Origin: an uncultured Campylobacter sp.
GTDB taxonomy: Bacteria; Campylobacterota; Campylobacteria; Campylobacterales; Campylobacteraceae
Direction of reading: 5' to 3'
NCBI RefSeq assembly: GCF_938017705.1
Contig: NZ_CALIIS010000143.1
Span: forward strand, 1-29,675
DNA length: 29,675 nt
The position numbers and the translations under genes are program-made. Positions within the stretch are counted from its first letter, which is position 1, and each line of letters begins with the position of its first letter. Below the pieces are notes generated by a model that worked only from the letters and a program-made list of their open reading frames with translations, was not told the DNA's origin and did not search any database. This document shows positions 15,880 to 23,796 of the stretch, piece by piece.

Positions 15880-16248
15880 ATGTTTAAGATCACGATGTTA
15901 GTAAAAAAGGCGCCGGGTATCACGCAGCAGGAGTTTGTGGCACACTGGGCGGCGCATTCGCAAAAGGTTTTGGCTAATCAAAAGGCGCTAAATATCGTCC
16001 GCTATGCAAAAACCATGCCCGTTTTCCTCGAGGGACAGAGTACCAGGCGCGAGACGGCGGCGTTTAGCTACGATGCGATGGGCGAGCTGTGGTATGAGAG
16101 CGTGCAGGCGTTTGCGGAGGCGCGAAACAGCGAGGTAGCGCGAGCGGTGCTAGCGGAGTTGATGGCGGACGAGGCGAAGTTTTGCGATATGAAAAACTCC
16201 GTGATGTGGTTCGGCGAGGAGGAGGCTGTGATAGAGTTTGAGCGCTAG
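15880..16248 (+). CDS. EthD-domain protein (dimeric alpha/beta-barrel type)
   Basis: The 122-residue protein begins MFKITMLVKKAPGITQQEFVAHWAAHSQKVLANQKALNIVRYAK, the classic EthD start: a beta strand, 'RKPGMTxEEFxxHW', and a conserved His-containing helix. GELWYESVQAFAEARNS and a last strand with VMWFGEEEAVIE follow. EthD-type proteins are small dimeric ferredoxin-like barrels; some assist ether degradation or act as small oxidoreductases, but most are uncharacterised. The start is ATG behind TAGGGAGC. It stands alone between long non-coding stretches. Confidence 0.82.
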   Translation: MFKITMLVKKAPGITQQEFVAHWAAHSQKVLANQKALNIVRYAKTMPVFLEGQSTRRETAAFSYDAMGELWYESVQAFAEARNSEVARAVLAELMADEAKFCDMKNSVMWFGEEEAVIEFER

Positions 16249-16485
16249 GGAGCGCGGCTTGCAGTGAATAAATTTTGAAGTAAAGCTCTTTAAATGGATA
16301 GAATTCTACGTGGCATTTGGGTTTTAAAACTAGCAGAATTTTACGAGCTGGGCTTGCTCAGCTGAAATCTCAGTCGCAACCTACATAGATGAAATTTACA
16401 TGCGCGATACAGATACTGCGCGGCCTTAATTATTTTAAGACTCACATATCTAAGTGGGTGCGATCTAAGAATCCTGGGTATTGGA

Positions 16486-16539
16486 GCCAAAACGCCTAAA
16501 GACGCATTACGCCTGCAGTTTTGGCATAGGCAAGCCTAT
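16486..16539 (+). other. Possible structured RNA element: two adjacent hairpins
   Basis: GCCAAAAC (16486-16493) pairs perfectly with GTTTTGGC (16518-16525). It is directly followed by ATAGGC-AA-GCCTAT (16526-16539). No T tract follows, so a simple terminator is unlikely. No known riboswitch is recognised. Confidence 0.35.
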
Positions 16540-16995
16540 TTCTAAGATAAAACTTAAAGGCTGGCGGCGTAAAATTTTTTAAAATTTCTAAGCAGCAATG
16601 CGAAATTTTTAAAAGTTTTCTAGGGTGCGGCAAGATGCTTGTCGCGGGTTTGGTATATGGCAAAATGTTTTACATACTAGATTATCGCTCTGATAAATCG
16701 CCATTGCAGAGGCTGCAGGCGCTTAAGACCTCAAGGATTAAATACGTTTTAGTCCTATTATAAATACTATAGCCGTGGACGGTCATAAGACGTGCGAGTA
16801 AAAATTGAGGCAAGCCAGCCATAAAAATAATCTTGCAAGTAAAATTTTAATTTGTCTTTTTGAAATTCAGCTCAAAGCTCCGTTTAAAATTTTATTTAAA
16901 ATTTTGCTTGGGATTTTGATAGAAATTTTGCAGGAATTTCGCCGCAAATTTCACAGCTATTATCAAAAATTAAAATTTTATCCCTCGCTTTTTGC

Positions 16996-17001
16996 TATAA
17001 T
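16996..17001 (+). promoter_or_regulatory. -10 box for the second Sel1/Hcp gene
   Basis: TTTTTGC-TATAAT-TATTT is a perfect extended -10, 27 bases before the ATG. The ribosome binding site AAAGGAG is at 17017-17023. Confidence 0.7.
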
Positions 17002-17028
17002 TATTTTTAAAATTTAAAAGGAGCAAAA

Positions 17029-17715
17029 ATGAAAATTTTAGCGTCGATTACCGCACTAATCGTAGCAGCCTACTTGCTCGCGCAGATATTTTTCCCGCAA
17101 GGGGTCTCGTTTGTCGGATGTGGCGTCGGTAGGGCTAATTCGTGCGAAGACTATGGAGCATATTTGCTTGAGAAGCGCGATTATGAGGCAGCAAAAAAGC
17201 CGTTTGAAAAAGCTTGTGAAGCAGGGCTAGAAAATAGCTGTGCTATCGCGGGGGATTTGTATTACGACGAGCAAAATTTATATAAAACTACAAAAGATAA
17301 GGGCAAGTCCGCGCGGTTTTATTCCAAAGCGTGCGAGCTGGGAGCCGCCAAAGCTTGCTACAACGCTGCGATAATCTCTTATAAAAATGCCGATAAGAAA
17401 AATACGTTCGCATTTTTTGCCAAATCATGCGATTTGGGACTAGGCGAGGGCTGCTTAAACGCTGCGGTCGCTAGCTATGAAGAAAAAGACTATCAGGGCG
17501 CTCTTAAGTTTTTCCTAAAATCTTGCGATGCTGCTTTGGCGGAGGGATGCCAAAGGGTTGGACTAGCGTATTCAAAGAAGGAATTTGGCGAGCCGGATCT
17601 GGATAAGGCGATGATCTACTACGACAAGGCTTGCAAACTGGGAGCGGAGTTTAGCTGCAACGTAGTAGCCGCGATGAATAAAATAAATGCAAGCGAGGCT
17701 AATGCGACCAAATAG
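17029..17715 (+). CDS. Sel1-like repeat, cysteine-rich (Hcp-type) exported protein
   Basis: The 228-residue protein has an N-terminal hydrophobic segment (residues 3-23, ILASITALIVAAYLLAQIFF) that serves as a signal peptide or anchor. Sel1-type helical repeats follow with six C-x7-C pairs (CGVGRANSC, CEAGLENSC, CELGAAKAC, CDLGLGEGC, CDAALAEGC, CKLGAEFSC). This matches the disulfide spacing of Helicobacter Hcp proteins and of the paralogue at 2912-3694, which shares the lead-in to the first repeat (RDYEAAKKPFEKACEAG versus GDYDGAKPALAKACEAG). It is more AT-rich and Lys-rich than the first copy. It has its own promoter and strong ribosome binding site and is monocistronic. Confidence 0.86.
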   Translation: MKILASITALIVAAYLLAQIFFPQGVSFVGCGVGRANSCEDYGAYLLEKRDYEAAKKPFEKACEAGLENSCAIAGDLYYDEQNLYKTTKDKGKSARFYSKACELGAAKACYNAAIISYKNADKKNTFAFFAKSCDLGLGEGCLNAAVASYEEKDYQGALKFFLKSCDAALAEGCQRVGLAYSKKEFGEPDLDKAMIYYDKACKLGAEFSCNVVAAMNKINASEANATK

Positions 17716-18357
17716 ATGGCAGGGCTAGCTAGATAATACGGCGAGATCGAAATTAGTATAGAAATTTTGCGGAGCTTTATGGGATTTTATGGAATTCCGC
17801 GGAATTTTATTTCTAAATTTTATCGCTGAAATTCCGCATATTGCGATAATGGCGATAGATAGCGATTTTGAAATTTCAGTATCTTATAAGTTTGGAATTT
17901 AATCTATGCTGTGGATTTTATTGACAGAATTTTAACTTATCATAGACTTATCCATCGCGATATAGGGATTTCATCATAATAATAGTGCTAAATTATATAT
18001 CGTTGAAAGAGAAAAAATTGCGCAAACTAGCGAGTAGTTATGCAATCACAGCTGATATGGCAAAAATATCCGAAGAAGATCGCACGGGATAATTAATTTG
18101 CGAAGTAAATAAAATCAATTCACAAGGGAATGGGAATCTATCAATAAACAAGTAAAATTATTCATCGCAAAGCAAGCAAAATCGATCTGTAAATGGGTAA
18201 ATCAAGCTTAAAACTAACTCGAATTAGCCTGTAAATAAGCTAAATTGCAAGCAAGATAAATTTTAAGTAGGCATATTGTAAGAAAGTAAAATTTTAGATG
18301 AGATAAGTGGGATAAATCGATTTCAAATCACCGTAGAAGTTGGATGACGATCCTAAT
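17716..18357. other. AT-rich gene-free stretch between convergent genes
   Basis: I see no gene in 642 bases. The first 230 bases carry about eight RAATTY motifs. The part from about 17960 to 18240 is clearly more AT-rich than the rest of the window, has almost no RAATTY, and contains loosely repeated words (AAGTAAAAT, GCAAGCAAAAT, GTAAATGGGTAAAT, GTAAATAAGCTAAAT). Only a tiny open frame near 18019-18090 occurs. No terminator hairpin with a T run is obvious. Confidence 0.5.
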
Positions 18358-19746
18358 TTAAAGCCCCATTTTTCCAGGATTTAAGATGCCTTTTGGATCG
18401 AAAGCCCTTTTGATTGCGCGAAATAGCTCCATCTCTGCTGCGCTAAAAGCTAGTGGCATAAATTCCGCCTTACTTAGTCCGATGCCGTGCTCGCCGCTGA
18501 GCGTACCGCCAAGATCAACTGCAGCTTTGAAAATTTCGGTGATTGCGTCATGTCCGCGTCGCACCTGAGCTTCATCTTTTTTGTCGGCGACCATGACGTT
18601 GGTGTGGACATTGCCGTCGCCCGTGTGCCCGAAGCAGGGCACACGGGCGCCGTATTTATCGCCGATGCGCGCGATACGGCGCAGTAGCTCGGGCAGCTGC
18701 GAGCGCGGGACGGTGATGTCCTCATTTAGCTTAAGCGTGCCGTAGATATTGATCGCCTGCGAGCAGTTGCGTCTCGCAAACCAAATGCCCGCACGCTCCT
18801 CTTCGCTTTCTGCGATGCGAAAGTCGCTCGCGCCGTTTTGAACGAAAATTTCTTTTATGAGTGCGAGCTCCTCCAAAAGCACTGCTTCTAAATTGCCGTC
18901 TGTTTCGCAGATCAAAATCGCGCCCGCGCCCTTCGGCAAGCCTTTATGAAATTTCTCCTCGACCGCGGCTATGCACAGCGCGTCTAAAAATTCCATCGCC
19001 ACGGGCGTGATACCGGCTGCCATTGTCTTATACACGGCATTCATTGCTGCATCTACGCTAGGAAAGACGCCCATCGCGGTCTTTTTAAGCTTTGGCATTG
19101 GGATGAGCTTGAGCGTGATTTCGGTTATGACGGCAAGCGCGCCTTCGCTTGCGATTAAAATTCCTGCCACGTTGAAGCCTGCGACATCTTTGATAGTGCG
19201 TTTGCCCGCTCGGATCACCTCTCCATTAGGCAGTACCGCACGCAGTGCCATTACGTAGTCTTTGGTGATGCCGTATTTTGCGGCGCGCATACCGCCGGAG
19301 TTTTCGGCGACATTGCCTCCTAGCGTGGAATAATCCTGGCTTGCGGGATCGGGCGGATAAAAGAGCCCGCGCGCTGCGGCTGCTTTTTGCAGATCGATAT
19401 TTATGCAGCCGGGTTGGACTACGGCGAGTAGATTTTGCATGTCGATTTCTAGAATTTTATTCATATGTTTTTCAAATGCCAAAATCACTCCGCCGTTTGC
19501 GGCTAAAGATCCACCAGTAAAACCGCTACCTGCGCCTCTTGGAACTACAGGGATTAAATTTTCGTTGCAAAATTTTAAAATTTGACTGACATCGTCCTCA
19601 CTTCGCGGGAAAAGCACGCCGTCCGGCAGGCAGCGTCTTTTCGTCGCGTCGTAGCAGTATGCTGTGCGATGAGCCTCGTCAAAATAGGCATTATCCGCGC
19701 CTAATAGATTTGTAAAAAACGCTCGCGCAGCGCTATTCGTCGCCAT
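18358..19746 (-). CDS. glcD: FAD-linked 2-hydroxyacid oxidase, GlcD-type
   Basis: The protein has 462 residues. The N-terminal PCMH-type FAD domain shows PRGAGSGFTGGSLAANGGVILAF at about 70-92, YPPDPASQDYSTLGGNVAENSGGMRAAKYGITKDYV, and GTLKLNEDITVPRS. The C-terminal domain has the metal-site pattern HTGDGNVHTNVMV and the closing GEHGIGLSKAEFM, and it ends with FDPKGILNPGK. These are standard for glycolate oxidase subunit D and D-lactate dehydrogenases, which feed electrons from 2-hydroxyacids into the respiratory chain. Substrate choice cannot be read from sequence. The start overlaps the pgbA-like gene by 14 bases, indicating coupled translation. The pairing matches C. jejuni Cj1213c-Cj1214c and H. 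pylori HP0509-HP0508, as I recall. Confidence 0.92.
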   Translation of the reverse strand: MATNSAARAFFTNLLGADNAYFDEAHRTAYCYDATKRRCLPDGVLFPRSEDDVSQILKFCNENLIPVVPRGAGSGFTGGSLAANGGVILAFEKHMNKILEIDMQNLLAVVQPGCINIDLQKAAAARGLFYPPDPASQDYSTLGGNVAENSGGMRAAKYGITKDYVMALRAVLPNGEVIRAGKRTIKDVAGFNVAGILIASEGALAVITEITLKLIPMPKLKKTAMGVFPSVDAAMNAVYKTMAAGITPVAMEFLDALCIAAVEEKFHKGLPKGAGAILICETDGNLEAVLLEELALIKEIFVQNGASDFRIAESEEERAGIWFARRNCSQAINIYGTLKLNEDITVPRSQLPELLRRIARIGDKYGARVPCFGHTGDGNVHTNVMVADKKDEAQVRRGHDAITEIFKAAVDLGGTLSGEHGIGLSKAEFMPLAFSAAEMELFRAIKRAFDPKGILNPGKMGL

Positions 19747-20461
19747 CTAAGCCCAGCAAATAGCGGTAGTGCTTGTCGTAATCGCTGATCGGGCCGTTAG
19801 TAAAATCCCAAATGACGGTCTTTATCTCGCCCACGCGTGAGTAAAACGGCAGCTGATAATAAGCTACGCTGCCGCTAGCAAACGTACGCAAAGGCTTGAA
19901 ACTACCGCAGTCGGCAAATACGCCTTGTTTATCCATCGCGATAAAAATCAGTCCGGCGCTGTTTTGCGCGCAAATTTTACGAAAATCGTCACGGCTGGGA
20001 TTTGGCTTGTGGTTGTAGCTAAGATAGGCGCCGCCAAGATCTGGGTGGATAAAATTTATATTCGGAAAAGCCTTGATAACCTGCTCGTAAATTTCAGCGT
20101 TAGGCGCGACGATTATGGCGCGGTCATAGAGGAAATTTAAGATCACTTTATCGCCGCTTGCAGGTAAAATTTTAGGCAGTGGCAGTGCCTCTTGAGTTAA
20201 CATATCAAAGACCTCAAATCGCACCTTTGCCTTGCCTGCGCTTTTTTGCGTCACGACTGCGCGCGCAATGATGGAGCTTGCGCCGCTACCGAAATTATGC
20301 ATCACAACTCCGCTGCTACCTACGGCAATCGTAGAGCTATCTGTGATCTCGCCCGAACCATCCGTTACGCTAAGTAGGGCGGTTTCGTATCGCGGCATGT
20401 TAAATTCCGCCCCTATCGCCGCGCTTAAAAATAGACCTAAAATAAGTAAAACTTTTTTCAA
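19733..20461 (-). CDS. pgbA: Plasminogen-binding protein PgbA-like, exported
   Basis: The 242-residue protein has a clear signal peptide MKKVLLILGLFLSAAIGA with a cleavage site near residue 18. The mature part starts EFNMPRYETALLSVTDGSGEITDSSTIAVGSSGVVMHNF and continues with ARAVVTQKSAGKAKVRFEVFDMLTQEALPLPKILPASGDKVILNFLYDRAIIVAPN. This is the N-terminal domain of the H. pylori PgbA family (HP0508), named for plasminogen binding but with an uncertain native role. The C-terminus is short and lacks the long Lys-rich tail of the Helicobacter protein. Position between glcD and a LytM peptidase is conserved, hinting at a cell-envelope function. The start is ATG; a TATAAT box lies 30 bases upstream. 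Confidence 0.85.
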   Translation of the reverse strand: MKKVLLILGLFLSAAIGAEFNMPRYETALLSVTDGSGEITDSSTIAVGSSGVVMHNFGSGASSIIARAVVTQKSAGKAKVRFEVFDMLTQEALPLPKILPASGDKVILNFLYDRAIIVAPNAEIYEQVIKAFPNINFIHPDLGGAYLSYNHKPNPSRDDFRKICAQNSAGLIFIAMDKQGVFADCGSFKPLRTFASGSVAYYQLPFYSRVGEIKTVIWDFTNGPISDYDKHYRYLLGLDGDE

Positions 20462-20490
20462 AATTCTGCTCCTGAATAAAATTTCGGCTA

Positions 20491-20496
20491 ATTATA
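20491..20496 (-). promoter_or_regulatory. -10 box for the pgbA-glcD operon
   Basis: The minus strand reads TTTATG-TATAAT-TAGCC, 30 bases before the pgbA ATG. It lies back to back with the csd3 promoter region in the 138-base divergent gap. Confidence 0.6.
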
Positions 20497-20559
20497 CATA
20501 AAACTTTGAAATTAGCGATAAAATTCCGCGGTATTTACGAAATATAAGCGTTTTTTCGT

Positions 20560-20565
20560 TACAAT
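20560..20565 (+). promoter_or_regulatory. Probable -10 box for csd3
   Basis: TTTTTTCGT-TACAAT-CCCGCC lies 35 bases before the ATG at 20600. The upstream T-run fits the AT-periodic promoters known from Campylobacter. Confidence 0.5.
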
Positions 20566-20599
20566 CCCGCCTTAAAATAATATTTCAAAGCGGTTTTAT

Positions 20600-21769
20600 A
20601 TGACTAGAATTTTTATATTGCTTTTTCTGTGGATAGGCGTAGTTTTTGCAAACAACCCCAGCGTAGAGAAGTTTGCCTGGCCCGATGGCGTGAGTCTGCT
20701 GCAATTTATGGAAACCGCGGGCATCCCCGCATCTGTATATTATGACCTGGATAAAGAGGATCAGGAGCTTGCCGCTGAGGTACGAGCTGGCGTGGAGTGT
20801 CAAATTTTGCGTGATCCCGCAGGTCGCGTCTCCCAGCTGCTAATCCCCGTCAGTGAGGAGCTTCAGATCCACATATACCGCGATAAATTCGGCACTTTTA
20901 GATTCGTTTATACTCCGATAGTTTATGAGGAAAACAGCTACTCTTTAGGAATTCAGATCGAAAGCTCGCCCTATCAAGATATCATCAAAGCTACGGGCAA
21001 TGCGGCTTTAGCGAATGAGTTTATGCTTGTTTTTAAAAACGAGGTAAATTTTAAAAAGCTGCAAAAGGGCGATCGGCTTGTGATTCTATACGAGCAAAAA
21101 ACGCGCCTTGGCAAGCCTTTTGGCGGAGTAAATATCACCGCAGGAATGATCGAGGAAAATAAAAAGCCCAAATCGCTATATTTTTTCGATGATAAATACT
21201 ACGACCGAAGCGGTAAAAAGGTCGAATCTTTTCTGCTGATTACACCGCTTGTTTATACTAGAATTTCATCGTATTTTACCCCTAAAAGATTTCATCCGAT
21301 TTTAAAGCGATATCGCGCGCACTTAGGCGTAGATTATGCAGCCCCCAAAGGCACTAGGGTAAATGCCGCAGGGGCGGGCAAGATTAGCTTCGTAGGGCGT
21401 AAAAACGGCTACGGCAACACCGTAGAGATCAACCACGGCGGCGGTATCAGTACGCTTTATGCGCATCTTAGCGGCTTTGCTAGTGGCACAAAAGCAGGCG
21501 TTAGCGTCAAGCAAGGTCAGTTAATCGCCTACGTGGGATCGACCGGGCTTAGTTCGGGACCGCATCTGCACTTCGGACTTTATAAAAATAAGCAGGCGAT
21601 AGATCCGCTTAAGGTAGTCAAGATCGAAAAAACTAACGTTATAAGCGCTGAGGAGCTTAAATTTAAAGCTCTCGTCAAAGATATGGACGCTAGAATGGCT
21701 GCGGCTAAAGACGGCTCGAAAAACCCTGCTAAATTTGAAAACTACGAGTCGCTTATCACGATAAATTAA
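20600..21769 (+). CDS. csd3: M23 (LytM) peptidoglycan peptidase, Csd3/HdpA/Pgp3 type
   Basis: The 389-residue periplasmic protein has a signal peptide MTRIFILLFLWIGVVFA. An N-terminal inhibitory-type domain (about 20-230) precedes the LytM domain. The zinc motifs are HLGVDYAAPKGT (HxxxD), YAHLSGFA, and the closing GPHLHFGLY (HxH), all intact. In H. pylori the orthologue Csd3/HdpA (HP0506) is a D,D-endopeptidase/carboxypeptidase that trims cross-links and sets helical cell shape; C. jejuni Pgp3 has the same role. The neighbour pgbA and glcD genes support orthology. It starts just after a TACAAT promoter, and mgtE begins 8 bases after its stop, so the two are probably co-transcribed. Confidence 0.9.
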   Translation: MTRIFILLFLWIGVVFANNPSVEKFAWPDGVSLLQFMETAGIPASVYYDLDKEDQELAAEVRAGVECQILRDPAGRVSQLLIPVSEELQIHIYRDKFGTFRFVYTPIVYEENSYSLGIQIESSPYQDIIKATGNAALANEFMLVFKNEVNFKKLQKGDRLVILYEQKTRLGKPFGGVNITAGMIEENKKPKSLYFFDDKYYDRSGKKVESFLLITPLVYTRISSYFTPKRFHPILKRYRAHLGVDYAAPKGTRVNAAGAGKISFVGRKNGYGNTVEINHGGGISTLYAHLSGFASGTKAGVSVKQGQLIAYVGSTGLSSGPHLHFGLYKNKQAIDPLKVVKIEKTNVISAEELKFKALVKDMDARMAAAKDGSKNPAKFENYESLITIN

Positions 21770-21777
21770 GGCTGAAA

Positions 21778-23157
21778 ATGGAAAATAAAGAGCAGCTGGA
21801 CGACGTCGAGGAAGCCAAAGCGCTTCTTGATGCGCACTTGGACGATACGCTTGAGCATGAGCTGAGTGCCGCCGATCTTACGGAGCATTTAAAAACTCTA
21901 AAGAAGCACGACGAAGAAAAATACGTAGAATTCTTAAAAAAGCTAGATCCAGAGGATCTTGCCGATGCTGCGCTTGAGATGCCCGAGCATATGCTCGAAG
22001 ACGTCATCGAGACTCTGCCTCACGAAAAGATCGTCGAAGCGATCGAGGAGCTCGAAAGCGACGATCAGGCGGAGCTTTTGCAAAACATCGGCGAAATCGA
22101 CGAGGACAAGGCCGAGCAGATTTTCTATGGGCTTGACGAGGACGATCGCCACGATATTCTTACTATCTCCAAATATAGCGAAGATGAGGCGGGCGCGTAT
22201 ATGCAGACGGAGGTTTTTAGCGCGAGGCAAGATCAGACCCTGGGGCAAGCGGTCGAGATGCTGCGCGTTATGCGCGAAAAGGACGAGATCGAGAATGTCT
22301 TTCAGCTCTTCGTGCTCGATAAAAAAGGGCACCTGCTTACGAGCTTTTCGACGTCCGATCTGATTTTATACGATTTTTCACTCACGTTGGAGCAAATTTC
22401 ACAAAAATTCGGCGCCGAAAATAAAATCCACTTCGCCACCGATACCGACAAGATCGACGACGTAATCAAGGACTTTGAAGAATTCGATCTTAACGTTATC
22501 CCCGTTGTCGATGCTAACGGCGTGCTTATCGGACGTATCACCGCCGATGATATCCACGATCTCATCCAAGAGCGCGCCACCGAGCAAATTTACAACCTCG
22601 CGGGCGTCGATGACGAAGCCGAAGACGACGAGACGACGATATTTAAGGCGGGTCGCGCGCGCGCCTTGTGGCTAGCGGTAAATTTATGCACGGCGATCGT
22701 AAGCCCCACGATCATCGGGCTTTTTGACGCCACTATAGAAAAGCTGGTCGCGCTCGCCGTGCTTATGCCAATAGTCGCCTCCATGGGCGGCAACACTGGC
22801 ACGCAGGCGCTTACGGTAACCGTGCGCCGCCTAGCCCTGGGCGAGATAGCGTTTAAAGACAAAAAGCAGGTCCTTTTTCGCGAGATCACGATCGCTTTTA
22901 TAAACGGCCTCATTTTTGCCACGCTGATGGGGTTTGTGGCGTATTTTTGGTTCGGCATTAAGCTTTTGGGGCTGGTGATTGCGATGTCGATGGTGCTAAA
23001 TTTAACTCTTGCGGGGCTTTTTGGTGCCGTCATTCCGATCACGCTTAAAAAATTAAATATCGACCCCGCCGTCGGCAGCTCCGTGCTGCTTACCACGGTG
23101 ACGGACATCGTGGGATTTTTTAGCTTTTTAGGACTTGCGACGTGGATACTACTATAA
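21778..23157 (+). CDS. mgtE: Magnesium transporter MgtE
   Basis: The 459-residue protein has all three MgtE parts. The acidic helical N domain (about 1-135) is full of Asp/Glu repeats (LDPEDLADAALEMPEHMLEDVIETLPHEKI). A CBS pair follows at about 138-260, with the first at MQTEVFSARQDQTLGQAVEMLRVMR and the second ending GVLIGRITADDIHDLIQERATEQIYNLAGV. Five transmembrane helices occupy about 290-459, with the pore signature MPIVASMGGNTGTQALTVTVRRLALGEI. The N and CBS domains sense cytosolic Mg2+ and close the channel. I see no magnesium riboswitch upstream. It overlaps the Nudix gene by 16 bases. Confidence 0.95.
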   Translation: MENKEQLDDVEEAKALLDAHLDDTLEHELSAADLTEHLKTLKKHDEEKYVEFLKKLDPEDLADAALEMPEHMLEDVIETLPHEKIVEAIEELESDDQAELLQNIGEIDEDKAEQIFYGLDEDDRHDILTISKYSEDEAGAYMQTEVFSARQDQTLGQAVEMLRVMREKDEIENVFQLFVLDKKGHLLTSFSTSDLILYDFSLTLEQISQKFGAENKIHFATDTDKIDDVIKDFEEFDLNVIPVVDANGVLIGRITADDIHDLIQERATEQIYNLAGVDDEAEDDETTIFKAGRARALWLAVNLCTAIVSPTIIGLFDATIEKLVALAVLMPIVASMGGNTGTQALTVTVRRLALGEIAFKDKKQVLFREITIAFINGLIFATLMGFVAYFWFGIKLLGLVIAMSMVLNLTLAGLFGAVIPITLKKLNIDPAVGSSVLLTTVTDIVGFFSFLGLATWILL

Positions 23158-23729
23158 AAAATTTTAAAATTTCCGAGCTTAAAAGCTCAAATTTCGTTAA
23201 ACCCTTTCGCCTAAATTTCGAAATGGACGGCGTGGCGCGCGCGTGGGACTGCGTCAAGGTGCACGATAGCGTCTCGATTTTGCTTTATCATACGCAGCGC
23301 GACGCGCTTTTGCTCGTCAAGCAGTTTCGCCCCAGCGTGTGGTTTTATCAAGAGGAAAATTTAATAAATTCGCCCGAGAAGGGCTACACCTATGAGCTTT
23401 GCGCTGGCATTTTAGATAAGGGCATCAGTGAGGAGCAAACGGCGATCGAAGAGGTGTTCGAGGAGACGGGCTATGCCGTGAAGGATCTGAAATTTATCAC
23501 GAGCTACTACAGCGCCCTTGGCTTTGCGGCGAACCGTCAAATTTTATACTTCGCGTGCATCGACGAATCGATGAAGCTAGGTCGCGGCGGAGGCGTGGAC
23601 GGCGAGAAGATCGAGCTTTTCTACCTACCTGCGGCCAAGGCGCGAGAGTTTATGTTTGACGAAAAGATCGTGCGCGCGCCGGGGCTGATCTTGGCATTTC
23701 AATGGTTTTTGAGCGAGTTTAAAGCTTAG
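23142..23729 (+). CDS. Nudix hydrolase, nucleotide-sugar pyrophosphatase type
   Basis: This is a 195-residue cytosolic enzyme. The core is VSILLYHTQRDALLLVKQFRPSVWF followed by YTYELCAGILDKGISEEQTAIEEVFEETGY at about 88-117, a Nudix box. The usual REUXEEXGU reads EEVFEETGY, so the conserved Arg is replaced by Glu. The layout resembles UDP-sugar/ADP-sugar pyrophosphatases (NUDT14-like), where the box also begins AG-(I/L)-x-D. The metal-binding EExxEE residues are retained, so activity is plausible. The product could be ribose-phosphate or sugar-phosphate plus AMP/UMP. The ATG lies inside mgtE (16-base overlap), suggesting coupled translation. Confidence 0.85.
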   Translation: MDTTIKNFKISELKSSNFVKPFRLNFEMDGVARAWDCVKVHDSVSILLYHTQRDALLLVKQFRPSVWFYQEENLINSPEKGYTYELCAGILDKGISEEQTAIEEVFEETGYAVKDLKFITSYYSALGFAANRQILYFACIDESMKLGRGGGVDGEKIELFYLPAAKAREFMFDEKIVRAPGLILAFQWFLSEFKA

Positions 23730-23796
23730 CGGCGAGACGGAGCTTCGTGTGCCATCGCGCTTTTTTGTGTCTCGGCTTTAAATTTAAAGGACGGCG

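Larger units (their letters stand above)
16249..17028. repeat. Long gene-free stretch with hairpins and RAATTY motifs
   Basis: No convincing gene lies in 780 bases. About 16 RAATTY hexamers occur, concentrated at both ends (16270-16395 and 16570-17015). The centre has three RNA-capable hairpins: GCCAAAAC/GTTTTGGC (16486-16525), ATAGGC/GCCTAT (16526-16539) and GCGGCAAG/CTTGTCGC (16627-16645). The last 35 bases hold the promoter of the next gene. Confidence 0.6.

Noticed and set aside
16551..16763. Stop-free stretch encoding FLGCGKMLVAGLVYGK... in the gap before the second Sel1/Hcp gene
   Set aside because: It has a plausible internal ATG at 16635 but no good ribosome binding site, only about 42 codons from that ATG, and overlaps a hairpin. 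It could be a gene remnant, but I cannot support it.
16805..17017. 70-codon open frame just before the second Sel1/Hcp gene
   Set aside because: Ile/Lys/Phe-rich translation of AAATTTTA repeats, and it overlaps the promoter and ribosome binding site of the next gene.
18019..18090. Tiny open frame (about 24 codons) with a weak GAAAGAG site
   Set aside because: Too short and unrecognised, in an AT-rich stretch with no neighbouring partner gene.
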